NCBI RefSeq assembly: GCF_003347495.1
Contig: NZ_QCXY01000010.1
Location: 1 to 64,000 of the forward strand
Source: Pleomorphovibrio marinus
GTDB lineage: Bacteria; Bacteroidota; Bacteroidia; Cytophagales; Cyclobacteriaceae
DNA length: 64,000 bases
Direction of reading: 5' to 3'
Shown here piece by piece: positions 23,901-34,029 of the stretch; the stretch's first letter is position 1, and every line of letters starts with the position of its first letter. Below the pieces are notes generated by a model. That model saw only the letters and a program-made list of their open reading frames with translations, was not told the origin of the DNA and made no database searches. Made by a program: the position numbers and the translations under genes.

Positions 23901-26522
23901 ATGATCAACACTATGATTAAGAAAAATCAGGCATGCCATTGGGGGCATGTTATTTTTTTGGTATTGACTATATGTATTAGCCTCAGCGGCTATGGTCAGT
24001 CCATCCAAGACCTATCTTCCATCAACGTGGATGAGCTTTCCGACGAGCAACTTAGGACGCTGGTAAGAAGGGCCGAGGAAGCCGGGCTCTCCGAAGGGGA
24101 GCTTATTCAGATGGCTCAGGTTCGGGGGGTGCCTCAGGAAGAAATTGACAAACTGAGAGAAAGACTGCAAGGAATGGACTTAGAAATTGGCTCTTCAGGA
24201 AGTGCGGATAAACCCTCCAAAAGAAAACCAAGAAGGCAATTTGATGTCAATGAAATCACCCGGGGGATGATAGACCCAGAACAGGGGGAAATGAACAAAG
24301 ACGATACCGACAAGTATTTTGGCATGAGCATGTTTTACAGTAAAAACCGACGGTTAACCTTTGAACCCAACCTTAACATGGCCACACCCAGAAATTACGT
24401 GATCGGACCCGGGGATATGCTATATATTGACGTCTACGGTCAATCCGAGAAATACTTTGAGGTCTTTGTCACTCCAGAAGGAAATGTACTCCTAGACAAT
24501 ATCGGCCCTATCACTGTATCAGGGCTTACCATCAACGAGGCTGCCGAGATGTTAAAAGCCAGGCTTTCCAGGTTCTATACTGGCCTAACGGGAAGCAATC
24601 CAAATACATTTCTTCAATTGAGTTTGGGTAATATTCGGACCATACAAGTACATTTAGTAGGTGAAGTCCGCCTACCTGGCACTTTTACCCTCAGTGCCTT
24701 CAGTACAGCGTTTAATGCGCTGTATGCAGCGGGGGGGCCCAATGAGGATGGAACCATGCGAAACGTGAAGCTTATCAGAAACAACAAGGAGATCGCCAGG
24801 ATTGATGTTTACGATTTTCTTATGAATGGTCGCGCAAACATGGAAAAGCAACTTCAAGACCAAGATATAATTCTAGTAGAGCCTTTTGAAGGGAGGGTTA
24901 GCTTTAAAGGAGAGGTGAAACGCCCCATGATTTTTGAGGTTAAGGCCGAGGAAACCCTAGCTGATGTGTTGAAATATGCTGGGGGGTTTACGGATGAGGC
25001 ATTTCGGGAGAGGGTAAGTGTCGCAAGGGTCACAGATAAGGAACGAGCTGTGTCGGATGTTTTTAAAGATCAATTTAGTTTCTTCATGGTAAAGGGAGGG
25101 GACAGCTATGAAGTAGGAAAAGTCCTGGACCGTTACACCAACCGCGTACAAATAAAAGGGGCAGTATTTAGGGAAGGGAATTATTCTCTAAGTGAAGGAA
25201 TGACCCTTACCCAACTCATCGAAAGAGCCGAAGGATTGAGAGGTGAGGCATTCACCAAAAGGGTAACCATCCTACGCACCAAAAAGGACCTTAGTCCAGA
25301 AATGAAGCAATACGACCTTAGTGCCATTATGCAGGGAAATCAACCTGACATTGTATTGCAGGCGGAAGACATAATCAGAGTGCCATCCATATATGACCTT
25401 AGCGAAGATTTCTATGTGAAAATTGCCGGGGAAGTGAGAGAACCCGGGATATATCCTTATGCTCAGGAAATGACCGTGGAGGATTTGATCATGCAAGCAG
25501 GAGGGCTAAAAGAAGCAGCATCCAGAACAGATATAGAAATTGCCAGAAGATCCTCGGCCAATAATGCTAGGGATTATTCCGAAATTATACCCGTGAGTGT
25601 GGCCCAAGATCTTTCCCTTAACCCCAATCCGGTAAGGTTGCAGCCATTTGATAACGTGGCTGTGAGAAGAAAAACTAACTTCACCTTGGAAAAGACAGTT
25701 CAGATAGAAGGACAGGTAAAATCCCCCGGCGTTTTCTCTATTAGGCATGCTGAGGAAAGGATTTCCGACATCATCCGAAGATCTGGAGGTACTACAGAGT
25801 TTGCTTATTCCAAGGGAGCCACATTGATACGAAGAACCGAATTTTATCAGGCAGATTCCGAAAAAATCCAGAAACAAAGAAACCTTAAAAACCTAATCGA
25901 TCGGTTAAATCTAGATTTCGGAGACCCCACAGAGTCCCAAGCCTTGCTCTTGGCTAGACTGGCAAAGGCCATGGTGGAGAGAGAGGACGAGTTAAGCAGG
26001 GACGCCGAAGAAGCTATTATTGAAGCTCGGGAAGGACTGCTGGGGGATATTGCCGAAAGTAGGGTGGGAATATCGCCCGTGAAAATTAAGGAAACAGAGG
26101 CTATCGCCATTGACTTGGAAACTATACTAAATCACCCAGGATCCAGATTTGACCTCATTCTGGAAGAAGGGGATATTATCAGTATTCCAAGGCAACTACA
26201 GACCGTAAGGCTGAGAGGGGATGTAATCTACCCCACAACTGTACGTCACGAAAACTTCAGGTCCATGTCTTATTACATCAATAGGGCCGGGGGATTTGAC
26301 AACCGAGCGAAAAGAAGACGTACCTACGTGGTATATGCCAATGGTGAAGTAGCCAGAACCAAAAACTTTTTGCTCTTCAATGTATATCCTAAAGTAGAGC
26401 CTGGTGCAGAAATCATCGTACCCACTAAAGGGCCAAGGATCCCTATAAGACCCGGTGAACTCGTGGGACTAACTACAGGGTTAGCCACCATTGCCTTACT
26501 AATGACCCAAATTTTGAATTGA
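23901..26522 (+). CDS. SLBB-domain polysaccharide export protein (Wza-like)
   Basis: The 873-residue outer-membrane export protein opens the exopolysaccharide locus. A signal peptide (to about residue 32, GYGQS) is followed by a Bacteroidota-type helical segment (about 38-95, LSDEQLRTLVRRAEEAGLS). The Poly_export domain follows (about 160-245, VIGPGDMLYIDVYGQ). Six SLBB domains come next, each with a [VI]xxxGxVxxPG core: about 249, 334, 414, 504, 600 and 770. A hydrophobic helix ends the protein (GLATIALLMTQIL). Unlike E. coli Wza it has no lipobox Cys at the cleavage site. It would form the periplasm-spanning, outer-membrane pore for the polymer, working with the Wzz at 26530. Confidence 0.9.
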   Translation: MINTMIKKNQACHWGHVIFLVLTICISLSGYGQSIQDLSSINVDELSDEQLRTLVRRAEEAGLSEGELIQMAQVRGVPQEEIDKLRERLQGMDLEIGSSGSADKPSKRKPRRQFDVNEITRGMIDPEQGEMNKDDTDKYFGMSMFYSKNRRLTFEPNLNMATPRNYVIGPGDMLYIDVYGQSEKYFEVFVTPEGNVLLDNIGPITVSGLTINEAAEMLKARLSRFYTGLTGSNPNTFLQLSLGNIRTIQVHLVGEVRLPGTFTLSAFSTAFNALYAAGGPNEDGTMRNVKLIRNNKEIARIDVYDFLMNGRANMEKQLQDQDIILVEPFEGRVSFKGEVKRPMIFEVKAEETLADVLKYAGGFTDEAFRERVSVARVTDKERAVSDVFKDQFSFFMVKGGDSYEVGKVLDRYTNRVQIKGAVFREGNYSLSEGMTLTQLIERAEGLRGEAFTKRVTILRTKKDLSPEMKQYDLSAIMQGNQPDIVLQAEDIIRVPSIYDLSEDFYVKIAGEVREPGIYPYAQEMTVEDLIMQAGGLKEAASRTDIEIARRSSANNARDYSEIIPVSVAQDLSLNPNPVRLQPFDNVAVRRKTNFTLEKTVQIEGQVKSPGVFSIRHAEERISDIIRRSGGTTEFAYSKGATLIRRTEFYQADSEKIQKQRNLKNLIDRLNLDFGDPTESQALLLARLAKAMVEREDELSRDAEEAIIEAREGLLGDIAESRVGISPVKIKETEAIAIDLETILNHPGSRFDLILEEGDIISIPRQLQTVRLRGDVIYPTTVRHENFRSMSYYINRAGGFDNRAKRRRTYVVYANGEVARTKNFLLFNVYPKVEPGAEIIVPTKGPRIPIRPGELVGLTTGLATIALLMTQILN

Positions 26523-26529
26523 TTCAGAC

Positions 26530-27606
26530 ATGCCAACACAACCGCATATAGTTGACGATAAAATCACCTTCCGGGAATTAATTCTCAGACTAAAGGGATG
26601 GGGAGTCGTGTTCTGGGATAAAAAGCGACTCATCCTTCTTCTCACCATAGTTGGAATAGTACTGGGAATACTGGCCTCCCTCCTTAAAAAGCCAAAGTAT
26701 GTGGCTGAGACCACCTTTGTGCTAGAGGAGTCAGACATGGGAGGTTTAAGCAACCTTTCCGGACTTGCCTCTATGATAGGCTTGAACCTTCCTTCTTTGG
26801 GGTCAGAAAGTGGCTTGTTTACTGGCGACAACATTATGGAACTTTACCGGTCACAGCGCATGATTTCCTCTACCTTGCTTTCTCCAATGGGACAAGAAGC
26901 ACAGGAAGAATTGCTTATTGACAGGTACATTGCTTTTAACAACTTGAAGAAAAAGTGGAAAAATAAGGTGGACTTAGCGACTATGGACTTTACCCTCACA
27001 AGGGATTCCTTCTCGGTGAAGCAAGACAGTGTGATCCGAGAAATTGTGAAAGAGATCCGAAAAGAGAACCTTGGAGTGGAAAAGCCGGACAGAAAGCTAA
27101 ACATCCTAAAAATAAGCATAACCTCTAAGGACGAAACCTTTTCCAAGGTATTCAATGAGACCCTGGTGGAAAAAGTCAACCAATTCTACAAAGAAACCAA
27201 AACAAAAAAAACGGCGGAAAACCTGAAAATTTTGCAGTCCCAAGCGGATAGTGTAAGAAGGGTTTTGGATGAAAGCTTGGAGGGACTCGCCAGGTTTCAA
27301 GACCGTATCCCCAATCCAAACCCACTCTTACAACAGGGAACTGTAGAGTCTAAAAGCCGTCAAGTGGATGTACAAGCCGCAGGTGCAGTATATCAGGAGG
27401 TGGTAAAAAACCTGGAAATTTCCAAAATAAACCATAGAAACAACACTCCTCTTATCCAAATTATAGACAGCCCCAGGTTTCCACTTGAGGAACATAAAAT
27501 TAAACTCAAAACAGGGATAGCCGCAGGAGGAGCCTTGTTTTTTATATTGGCTTTATTCTATGTTTATGCTAGTACCCTATACAGGAGAAATTTCCCCAAA
27601 TCCTAA
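26530..27606 (+). CDS. Chain-length determinant protein (Wzz/GumC type, no kinase)
   Basis: The 358-residue inner-membrane protein has one TM near 34-53 (LILLLTIVGIVLGILASLL), a long periplasmic region with coiled coil (about 190-255) and the Pro-rich second TM near 325-345 (AAGGALFFILALFYVYAS). A SPRFPLEEHK segment before TM2 is typical of polysaccharide copolymerases. The cytosolic tyrosine-kinase domain of Wzc-like proteins is absent. It controls polymer length and couples the polymerase to the exporter encoded 7 bases upstream; it overlaps the flippase gene by one base. Confidence 0.88.
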   Translation: MPTQPHIVDDKITFRELILRLKGWGVVFWDKKRLILLLTIVGIVLGILASLLKKPKYVAETTFVLEESDMGGLSNLSGLASMIGLNLPSLGSESGLFTGDNIMELYRSQRMISSTLLSPMGQEAQEELLIDRYIAFNNLKKKWKNKVDLATMDFTLTRDSFSVKQDSVIREIVKEIRKENLGVEKPDRKLNILKISITSKDETFSKVFNETLVEKVNQFYKETKTKKTAENLKILQSQADSVRRVLDESLEGLARFQDRIPNPNPLLQQGTVESKSRQVDVQAAGAVYQEVVKNLEISKINHRNNTPLIQIIDSPRFPLEEHKIKLKTGIAAGGALFFILALFYVYASTLYRRNFPKS

Positions 27607-28925
27607 TGTGGGCTAAGATCAACCAATTCCCACTTTTTCACCTAATTCGGCACAAATCCATACAAAATTTCATTTTTTTGATAATAATACAGGCTTCAAA
27701 CGTCCTGATTTCACTAATATCCATGCCTCTCCTGGTAACCTCTTTAGGTGTTGACCAGTTTGGGTTGGTCAATCTGGCTCTTTCCATTATTATCCTGGCC
27801 AACATCCTTGTGGGTTTTGGCTATAACCTCAGTGCTCCGAGAGAAGTAGCGCTTCTTCATCGTGACAAGAAAGCCTTGTCCTTTGTTTTTTCAAGGGTAA
27901 TTTCGGGCAAATTCAGCATGGCACTGCTAGCGGCGATCCTCATAATTATAGGTGTATTTGGGTTCGGTTTGTTTCAGGAATACCAGTTGATATTGGTGTA
28001 TTCCTTGCTTTTGCTATTTTCAGAAGCCACCTTGCCACTCTGGTTTTTCCAGGGAATGGAAAAGATGAAGCTGGTATCTATTTCCAATGTCTTCAGCAAA
28101 CTGCTTTATTTATTGGGATTAGTATTGTTTATCCACCGTCCGGATCAAGCCAAGTGGGTGAATTTTCTGCTAGGCAGCACAGGCCTTGCTATCAATATTC
28201 TGCTTTTGGTATATATCCACATTTCACTTAAAATCTTCTTTCAATATCCGAAAATAGGGCAGATATGGAAATCGCTTCTAGATAACTTTCAGTTTTTCCT
28301 TTCCAACTTGGCCTCCCATATTTCAACCAATGGTGGATTGATCATTTTAAGTTTTTTCGCAGCTGCGGAAACCTTAGGTATGTTCAGCTTGGCCGAAAGG
28401 ATTTCCATGGTACTGAGGCTCATTCCATCCTTGATAATTCAGGCTATTTTTCCCAATACTTCAAGGTTATTCCAGTCGGACAAACCCAGGTTTTATCGGT
28501 TTTTAAGGAGGGTATACCGATGGACCTTGGTTCTGGGTATCATTGGCTCTATGACGGTGTTTGCATTGGCACCCTATATTATCCATTTGTTGGCCAGAAG
28601 CACTTTTGAGGAGTCTGTCCAATACATGCGCATATTGGCATTTATCCCATTTTTCGCCTGCTTGAATATTCCAAACGTCATGATTATTCTTGTCAAGGGG
28701 CAGAAAAACCTCATGTTCAGGTCCTCTTGGCTAATGGCACTTTATATGGTTCCGGCCTGTTGGGTGCTTACCCATATCTATGGAGGAATGGGTCTTTGTT
28801 TCGGTCTACTTTCTACGGAAATAGCAGTTTTATTGATTTGCACCTTCATAAATTTCATGAAAAACAAATTGGAAATAAGCACTTTTTGGAAGTTAAAAGG
28901 CAATCTCATTGAGAGTGAGGCCTAA
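27606..28925 (+). CDS. wzx: Lipid-linked oligosaccharide flippase (Wzx-like)
   Basis: This polytopic protein of 439 residues has about 12 TM helices and the polysaccharide biosynthesis/MATE-like Wzx pattern: an N-terminal FLIIIQASNVLISLISMPLL helix, GVDQFGLVNLALS, and a PLWFFQGMEKMKLVSISN loop. It translocates the undecaprenyl-linked repeat unit to the periplasmic side. Overlaps by one base with the wzz-type gene, and is separated from the following glycosyltransferase gene by 65 bases. Identification rests on topology and these segments, not on substrate-specific features. Confidence 0.85.
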   Translation: MWAKINQFPLFHLIRHKSIQNFIFLIIIQASNVLISLISMPLLVTSLGVDQFGLVNLALSIIILANILVGFGYNLSAPREVALLHRDKKALSFVFSRVISGKFSMALLAAILIIIGVFGFGLFQEYQLILVYSLLLLFSEATLPLWFFQGMEKMKLVSISNVFSKLLYLLGLVLFIHRPDQAKWVNFLLGSTGLAINILLLVYIHISLKIFFQYPKIGQIWKSLLDNFQFFLSNLASHISTNGGLIILSFFAAAETLGMFSLAERISMVLRLIPSLIIQAIFPNTSRLFQSDKPRFYRFLRRVYRWTLVLGIIGSMTVFALAPYIIHLLARSTFEESVQYMRILAFIPFFACLNIPNVMIILVKGQKNLMFRSSWLMALYMVPACWVLTHIYGGMGLCFGLLSTEIAVLLICTFINFMKNKLEISTFWKLKGNLIESEA

Positions 28926-28990
28926 TTCTCCTGTCTCCAATTAGCTACAGCAAAAAACTTGTCCTTTAATCAATATTGTCTAATTTTTAG

Positions 28991-29908
28991 ATGGAAATTT
29001 CAACTTCCCCTTCAGTTGCAATCATAATAATCAATTGGAATAGATATAAATTGAGTGAGGCATGCTTGGCATCCCTCAGGAAAATCTCCTATCCCAATTT
29101 CAAAGTCATTCTAGTAGATAATGGGTCCGATGACGATTCAGGTCAGGCCCTAAAATTGAAATTTCCCGAAATTAAACTGATCGAAAGCAAAACCAATCAA
29201 GGCTTTACAGGTGGCAACAACTTGGGGATAAGGGCGGCAATGAAAGAGTCCTTTGATTATATCCTTTTGCTCAATAACGACACCGTTGTTGAACCTGAAT
29301 TCTTAGACCCTCTTGTTGGTTTTCTGGAAAATAACATGGACTATGGTGCTGCTCAGCCAAAAATCATGTACGAAAAGGAAAGAAACATGATTTGGAACGC
29401 CGGTGGTGGTTACTTTCGTTGGTTTGAAATGACCTGGTCGGTTGGTATAGGCCAAAAGGACATCGGCCAATATGAAAATGAAAAGGATACGCCCTGGATT
29501 ACCGGTTGCGCCATTTTGGTCAGATCCTCTGTTATCGAGAAATTAGGAGGGTTGGAAGATAAATTCTTTGCCTATTATGAAGATGTGGAATGGTCCTTTC
29601 GGATGAGAAAATCCGGTTTCAAACTGAGGTTTGTCCCAAAATCAAAGATTTTCCATGTGGCAAGTGCCTCATCCAAAAAATCTGAAAAAACGAAGGAAGG
29701 CATCATTCCTCCTATAATTCATTATTACAGAACAAGAAATCACCTGTATTTAATCAGGAATCACTCAAATCCACTTTCCTTTGTGTTAAGTTTGATCTAT
29801 CAGACTGCCAAAAATGCTTCTTTTATTCTTTATTTAGGTCTAAATGGAAGGTTTAAAAAAGTGAAAGCAATTTTAAAAGGGCAATATGATGGTCTGTTTG
29901 AAAAATAA
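28991..29908 (+). CDS. Family 2 glycosyltransferase
   Basis: The 305-residue GT-A enzyme has the family 2 signature: VAIIIINWNRYKLSEACL at the start, ILVDNGSDDDSG, a TNQGFTGGNNLG segment that binds nucleotide, and LLLNNDTVVEPEFL with the metal-binding acid motif. A C-terminal YEDVEWSFRMRKSGF holds the catalytic-base ED region. It resembles rhamnosyltransferase-like WbbL proteins. It transfers one sugar of the repeat unit; which one is unknown. The following methyltransferase gene starts 9 bases after its stop. Confidence 0.88.
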   Translation: MEISTSPSVAIIIINWNRYKLSEACLASLRKISYPNFKVILVDNGSDDDSGQALKLKFPEIKLIESKTNQGFTGGNNLGIRAAMKESFDYILLLNNDTVVEPEFLDPLVGFLENNMDYGAAQPKIMYEKERNMIWNAGGGYFRWFEMTWSVGIGQKDIGQYENEKDTPWITGCAILVRSSVIEKLGGLEDKFFAYYEDVEWSFRMRKSGFKLRFVPKSKIFHVASASSKKSEKTKEGIIPPIIHYYRTRNHLYLIRNHSNPLSFVLSLIYQTAKNASFILYLGLNGRFKKVKAILKGQYDGLFEK

Positions 29909-29917
29909 AATCAAAAA

Positions 29918-30820
29918 ATGAGTATGTCCAAAAGCTCCACTTTTCCTGATATAAAAGCCTATTCCAAAGAAATAGGGCTTTCTGAAGCAGTATTACGAGA
30001 AGCATTCCACTTAGAAAACCATTACCACAAACTTTTAATCAAAGAAAAAAAACCAAAAGAAAGAGAAAGGCTTTATGATGAGTTTTACTCCAATTTGCTT
30101 CAGTTTTATGGTAGGACGGCAAAGGAAGATACCTCGCTTGAGAGCAGGATCGCCAGTAAAGATCCCCAGGTCACCCTTTTTGAAAAAGAGCTTAGGGGCA
30201 AATCAATCATTGATTTTGGGTGTGGAGAAGGATTTTTTCTCATGAACATTCACAAAAACCTGACTTACAAAAAATTGACAGGAGTGGATGTTTTTATTCC
30301 TGACAATCTAAGGTCTCATCCAAAAATAAATTTCATAGCATCAGGAATTATCCATTTTAGGACAGAGGAAAAGTTTGAAGTGGCATTCTCAGATAATGTC
30401 ATAGAGCATCTTGCCCCCCTGGATTTAAAAGATCACCTTACATCCGTGTACGAGAGTTTATTACCCGGAGGTAAATTCATCCTCGTGATGCCAAACAGGC
30501 TCTTTGGCCCTATGGACGTCACAAGGATCCTGGACAATTCAAGTTCGGGAAAAACCAGGGCAATGGGTGGTCATTTAAACGAATCCACCTACCATGAAAT
30601 GGTGGAGGTACTTACCAGGACAGGGTTTGGGAATTTCCAAACTGTACTCCCCATTCCCAAATACAAATACAGTCTATTCAAGAATAACCGAATAAAACCA
30701 AATGGAATTATTGCAATTGAGAAAAGTGAACTATTATTGAAGTTTTTTAGAGCAATAAAAGTCAAAGGTAGGTGCCCTATTCGATTCACGGTAACGTTAA
30801 TTTGTCAAAAGCCTGAGTAA
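29918..30820 (+). CDS. Class I SAM-dependent methyltransferase
   Basis: The 300-residue enzyme has the SAM-binding motif IIDFGCGEGFF at about 94-104, then the VDVFIP strand 2 end and FSDNVIEHLAP (strand 4 motif with acid and His). An extended N-terminal helical segment (1-85) of unclear role is present, with two Met close together at the start (29918 and 29924). Within an exopolysaccharide locus it most likely methylates a sugar or an aglycone. No specific family could be assigned. Confidence 0.82.
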   Translation: MSMSKSSTFPDIKAYSKEIGLSEAVLREAFHLENHYHKLLIKEKKPKERERLYDEFYSNLLQFYGRTAKEDTSLESRIASKDPQVTLFEKELRGKSIIDFGCGEGFFLMNIHKNLTYKKLTGVDVFIPDNLRSHPKINFIASGIIHFRTEEKFEVAFSDNVIEHLAPLDLKDHLTSVYESLLPGGKFILVMPNRLFGPMDVTRILDNSSSGKTRAMGGHLNESTYHEMVEVLTRTGFGNFQTVLPIPKYKYSLFKNNRIKPNGIIAIEKSELLLKFFRAIKVKGRCPIRFTVTLICQKPE

Positions 30821-30823
30821 GCG

Positions 30824-32215
30824 TTGATAGGTAATAGCCTTTTTTTATTTGCCATTCTGGGTTTTGTTCCCCTAGTGTTCGTCACCCTAAAAGCGATGGT
30901 CTTTAAAGGTAAATGGGAGTATGTTGTCTATTTCCTTCTTGCCTACCTCCCCTTTCACATAACTGTTCTTAGTCTAACCTATCAGACAACCTATTCCCCA
31001 ATTCTGGTTGCCTTTTTCCAATTAGCCAAGGACTTAATGGTAATATTGGGATTCGTGCTTTTTTTGCTTTTTCACAAAAACATTTTCGAATACCCTTTAC
31101 GGCTGAATATTGTCGATCGTCTTTTCCTTTTTTTTATCGGCTTGGCCTTGCTGTTTATGTTTCTCCCAATAGGCGAAAGTTCATTTGTAAATAAGGCCTT
31201 TTATTTCAAAAACATGCTTATCCCTGCCATAGTATACTTTCTTGGCAGAAATACTCGTTTCACCGACCAGGAAATAAGTAATTTCTTTAAGGTAATTTTC
31301 GTGATTGCAGTTGCTGCTTTCCTAGTCAACCTGCTGGAAAGCACGCTGGATACCCATTTCCAAAGTTATACCGGTTATGCCCTTTTCAACCAAGCGATTT
31401 ACGATACAGCTCCTTCAGGGAATTTTGGGCTTTCTTGGACCTTTGAAACCCAGGCTATTACTAAACGATTTGCCTCTTTTTTTTCTGATCCCCTAGAAAT
31501 GGCAAGTTCTGTTCTTTTGGGTTTTGCAGCAGGGCTTATCTGGTATTTAAGCAGTAAAAGAGAAGATAGCTCAATTTACCTCCTCGTCATGTTCTGCTCC
31601 TTGGCAAGTTTGTTCTTTGCTTCCTCTCGGGCGGCTTTTGCCGCTTTCTTCGTAATGATTTTCTTCATTGCGGTGGTTTTCCGATTATACAAACTGATCT
31701 TCTTTGGCTTTGCCATGGCCTTGGCCTTCATCGTATACGTGTTTATTTTTGCATCTGATGATTTCTACTATTTTGTAGTGGACACCATTACTTTTGAAAA
31801 TGCCTCCAGTGTTGGGCATTTGGTGGAATGGCTCATTGCATTGGATTCAATGATAGCCAACCCCCTAGGTGCAGGTCTTGCGATGAGTGGCAACGTGGGA
31901 AGTGTCACTGATGATGTTAGGATAGGCGGGGAAAATCAGTTTCTCATATATGGGGTTCAAATGGGCTTTTTGGGGATGATTGTCTATATCCTGCTTTTAG
32001 GATACTCTATTTCCTATGCCATAAGCGTATTCAGGAACACTGATAACTTGATGACCGCAAGAATATCCTTTACCGCAGCAGCAGTAAAAACTGGGTTACT
32101 CCTACCACTTTTCACTGCTAATGCAGAAATGTATGCATATGTAAGTTGGATCTCGTGGTGGATGGTTGGCTATGCCATGAGTGAATACAACCGAATCAAA
32201 ACAGGTTATGCCTAA
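30824..32215 (+). CDS. O-antigen ligase/polymerase-like protein (Wzy candidate)
   Basis: This 463-residue protein has about 11-12 hydrophobic segments and a large periplasmic loop toward the C-terminus (about 320-375, with GHLVEWLIALDSM and NPLGAGLAMSG, a Wzy/WaaL-like loop motif). It is proposed to polymerise the repeat units in the periplasm. It starts with TTG at 30824, 4 bases after the methyltransferase gene; hydrophobicity from the first residues suits that start. The next gene overlaps its end by 8 bases when counted from the ATG at 32208. Confidence 0.75.
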   Translation: MIGNSLFLFAILGFVPLVFVTLKAMVFKGKWEYVVYFLLAYLPFHITVLSLTYQTTYSPILVAFFQLAKDLMVILGFVLFLLFHKNIFEYPLRLNIVDRLFLFFIGLALLFMFLPIGESSFVNKAFYFKNMLIPAIVYFLGRNTRFTDQEISNFFKVIFVIAVAAFLVNLLESTLDTHFQSYTGYALFNQAIYDTAPSGNFGLSWTFETQAITKRFASFFSDPLEMASSVLLGFAAGLIWYLSSKREDSSIYLLVMFCSLASLFFASSRAAFAAFFVMIFFIAVVFRLYKLIFFGFAMALAFIVYVFIFASDDFYYFVVDTITFENASSVGHLVEWLIALDSMIANPLGAGLAMSGNVGSVTDDVRIGGENQFLIYGVQMGFLGMIVYILLLGYSISYAISVFRNTDNLMTARISFTAAAVKTGLLLPLFTANAEMYAYVSWISWWMVGYAMSEYNRIKTGYA

Positions 32216-33332
32216 GCCCAAGGTACTTATTGACGTTTTTTATTTATACGTGGCTCAGACAGGTATTAAAACCTATATGCTGACTATTTGTGAGCAAATC
32301 CAGCGCCATTCCAATCCTACTTGTGAATATATCATTTCACCAGATTACAGGAAGGTATTAAAAAGTGATTTTTTCAGGGGCAAAACCAAACCATGGAAAA
32401 ACCTGCTATTTCAGGGCCTGTATTTCTGGAGGAAACAAGTGGTGCTTCCTACACTTTCTTATTGGTGGCAATCTGATATCCTCTTTAGTCCAGACATCCT
32501 TAGCCCTTTATGGGGAAGGGGCAAGAAGGTCTCTGTGGTACACGACACCTTTTTTTGGGACAGCCCCGACCATTACCAAAAACTATGGCTTAAATATTAC
32601 CTTTTCTTTTTGGAAAAAGGGCTACAACATAGGGGGGAAATCATAACCATTACCAAATTTTCAAGATCACGGCTAGAACAACTGCCTCCTTTCCAGCATA
32701 TACCTATTCACGTGGTTTATCCTGCTTCTGGGCTTAAGCAGGATAAACCTTTCTCACCAGAGCTTAAAAATGGCAGCTACTTTCTTCATGTAGGAGTCCT
32801 GGAAAAGCGAAAAAACTTAGGCATGCTGATTGAAGCTTTTTCCATCCTACTTCAGGATCACCGCTTTTCGGAAATAAAATTGGTGCTTATTGGGCAAAAA
32901 GGACCAAGGGAAAGCCTAGATGATTCCTCAGCCCTGGAATCCCTTGTCCGTCATTTTCACTTGGAAGATAAGGTTATTTTCAAAGGGCATATCGCTAAGG
33001 AGGAACTTTGTGCCTATTATGGAAACGCCCTGGCTTATGTGTTCCCTTCCCTAAATGAAGGCTTTGGATTGCCAGTGTTGGAGTCGTTTGCATTTGGAAT
33101 TCCCGTGATTGTCTCCAGACAAGGGGCACTGATGGAAGTCGCAGGCGAAGCAGCTTTGGTAATTGAAGAAAACACTCCGGAGGCCTTGTCCTTCGCTATG
33201 CGGGAACTAGCCATGGATGCAGACCTAAGGTGCAAATTAGTAGAGATGGGCAACATCCGAATTAAGGCATTTTCCATGGAAAAGTTTTTTCTATCTTTGG
33301 ACCAAAAGTTGAAAGACATAACACATGAGTAA
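32208..33332 (+). CDS. Family 4 glycosyltransferase
   Basis: The 374-residue GT-B enzyme carries the family 4 hallmarks in its C-terminal half: [27 protein letters not shown] and the EX7E-type [15 protein letters not shown] with two glutamates binding the donor. [11 protein letters not shown] in the N-terminal half matches the acceptor-domain HD segment. A GTG at 32181 gives nine more residues; the ATG at 32208 is preferred because the GT-B fold starts soon after. Overlaps: 8 bases with the polymerase gene and 8 with the acyltransferase gene. Confidence 0.88.
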   Translation: MPKPKVLIDVFYLYVAQTGIKTYMLTICEQIQRHSNPTCEYIISPDYRKVLKSDFFRGKTKPWKNLLFQGLYFWRKQVVLPTLSYWWQSDILFSPDILSPLWGRGKKVSVVHDTFFWDSPDHYQKLWLKYYLFFLEKGLQHRGEIITITKFSRSRLEQLPPFQHIPIHVVYPASGLKQDKPFSPELKNGSYFLHVGVLEKRKNLGMLIEAFSILLQDHRFSEIKLVLIGQKGPRESLDDSSALESLVRHFHLEDKVIFKGHIAKEELCAYYGNALAYVFPSLNEGFGLPVLESFAFGIPVIVSRQGALMEVAGEAALVIEENTPEALSFAMRELAMDADLRCKLVEMGNIRIKAFSMEKFFLSLDQKLKDITHE

Positions 33333-34029
33333 TTTTCTTGGTACTTGGATCAGCAAAATTACCGGAAAAGACTTCAATGACCGCTTTGGTCCCCATTGGG
33401 ATAGTTATTCCACATTTGGGGTGCTGATCAGAATGTGCTGCTGGTGGGCACGTGGTGTAGGAGTAAGATGGCGCATGGGTACCGTAAAAGGTTTATTTTT
33501 AATAGGAAGTGGGGTTACTATTCGCCAAGCTCAATATATCCATGTGGGGCGGAATTTTATTGCCCAGGACCATTGCGAGATCAACGGCCTTTCCCAGAGG
33601 GGGTTGATCTTTGGGGACAAGGTCACGGTGGGGAGCTATGCCATCATACGGCCCACTAATTTATATGGTGGGGAGGCAGGCATGGGTTTAAAAGTTGGAA
33701 ATAACAGCAGTATTGGACCATATGCTTATATTGGGTGTTCGGGCTATATCGAAATCGGTGACAATGTCATGATGTCCCCAAGGGTCAGTATCTATTCAGA
33801 AAATCATGTGTTTTCGGACAGCGAAATACCCATGATTGAACAAGGGGTAAATCGGTCCTTTGTAAAAATCGAAAATGACTGCTGGATTGCTTCTCATTCG
33901 GTAATATTGGCCGGAGTTACCATTGGTAGGGGTTCAATCATTGCTGCGGGTAGCATAGTGACCAAAGATGTGCCTCCTTACAGCATCGTGGGTGGAAATC
34001 CGGCAAAATTGATTAAGAGCAGGAAATAA
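33325..34029 (+). CDS. Left-handed beta-helix acyltransferase (WcaF/CapG-like)
   Basis: The 234-residue protein is built of hexapeptide repeats from about residue 60 ([40 protein letters not shown] cited in part, [19 protein letters not shown]) and closes with [11 protein letters not shown], as in maltose/galactoside/colanic-acid O-acetyltransferases. It has no signal peptide, so it acts in the cytosol, using acetyl-CoA or similar. It would decorate the repeat unit. The gene overlaps its upstream neighbour by 8 bases and abuts the next. Confidence 0.88.
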   Translation: MSNFLGTWISKITGKDFNDRFGPHWDSYSTFGVLIRMCCWWARGVGVRWRMGTVKGLFLIGSGVTIRQAQYIHVGRNFIAQDHCEINGLSQRGLIFGDKVTVGSYAIIRPTNLYGGEAGMGLKVGNNSSIGPYAYIGCSGYIEIGDNVMMSPRVSIYSENHVFSDSEIPMIEQGVNRSFVKIENDCWIASHSVILAGVTIGRGSIIAAGSIVTKDVPPYSIVGGNPAKLIKSRK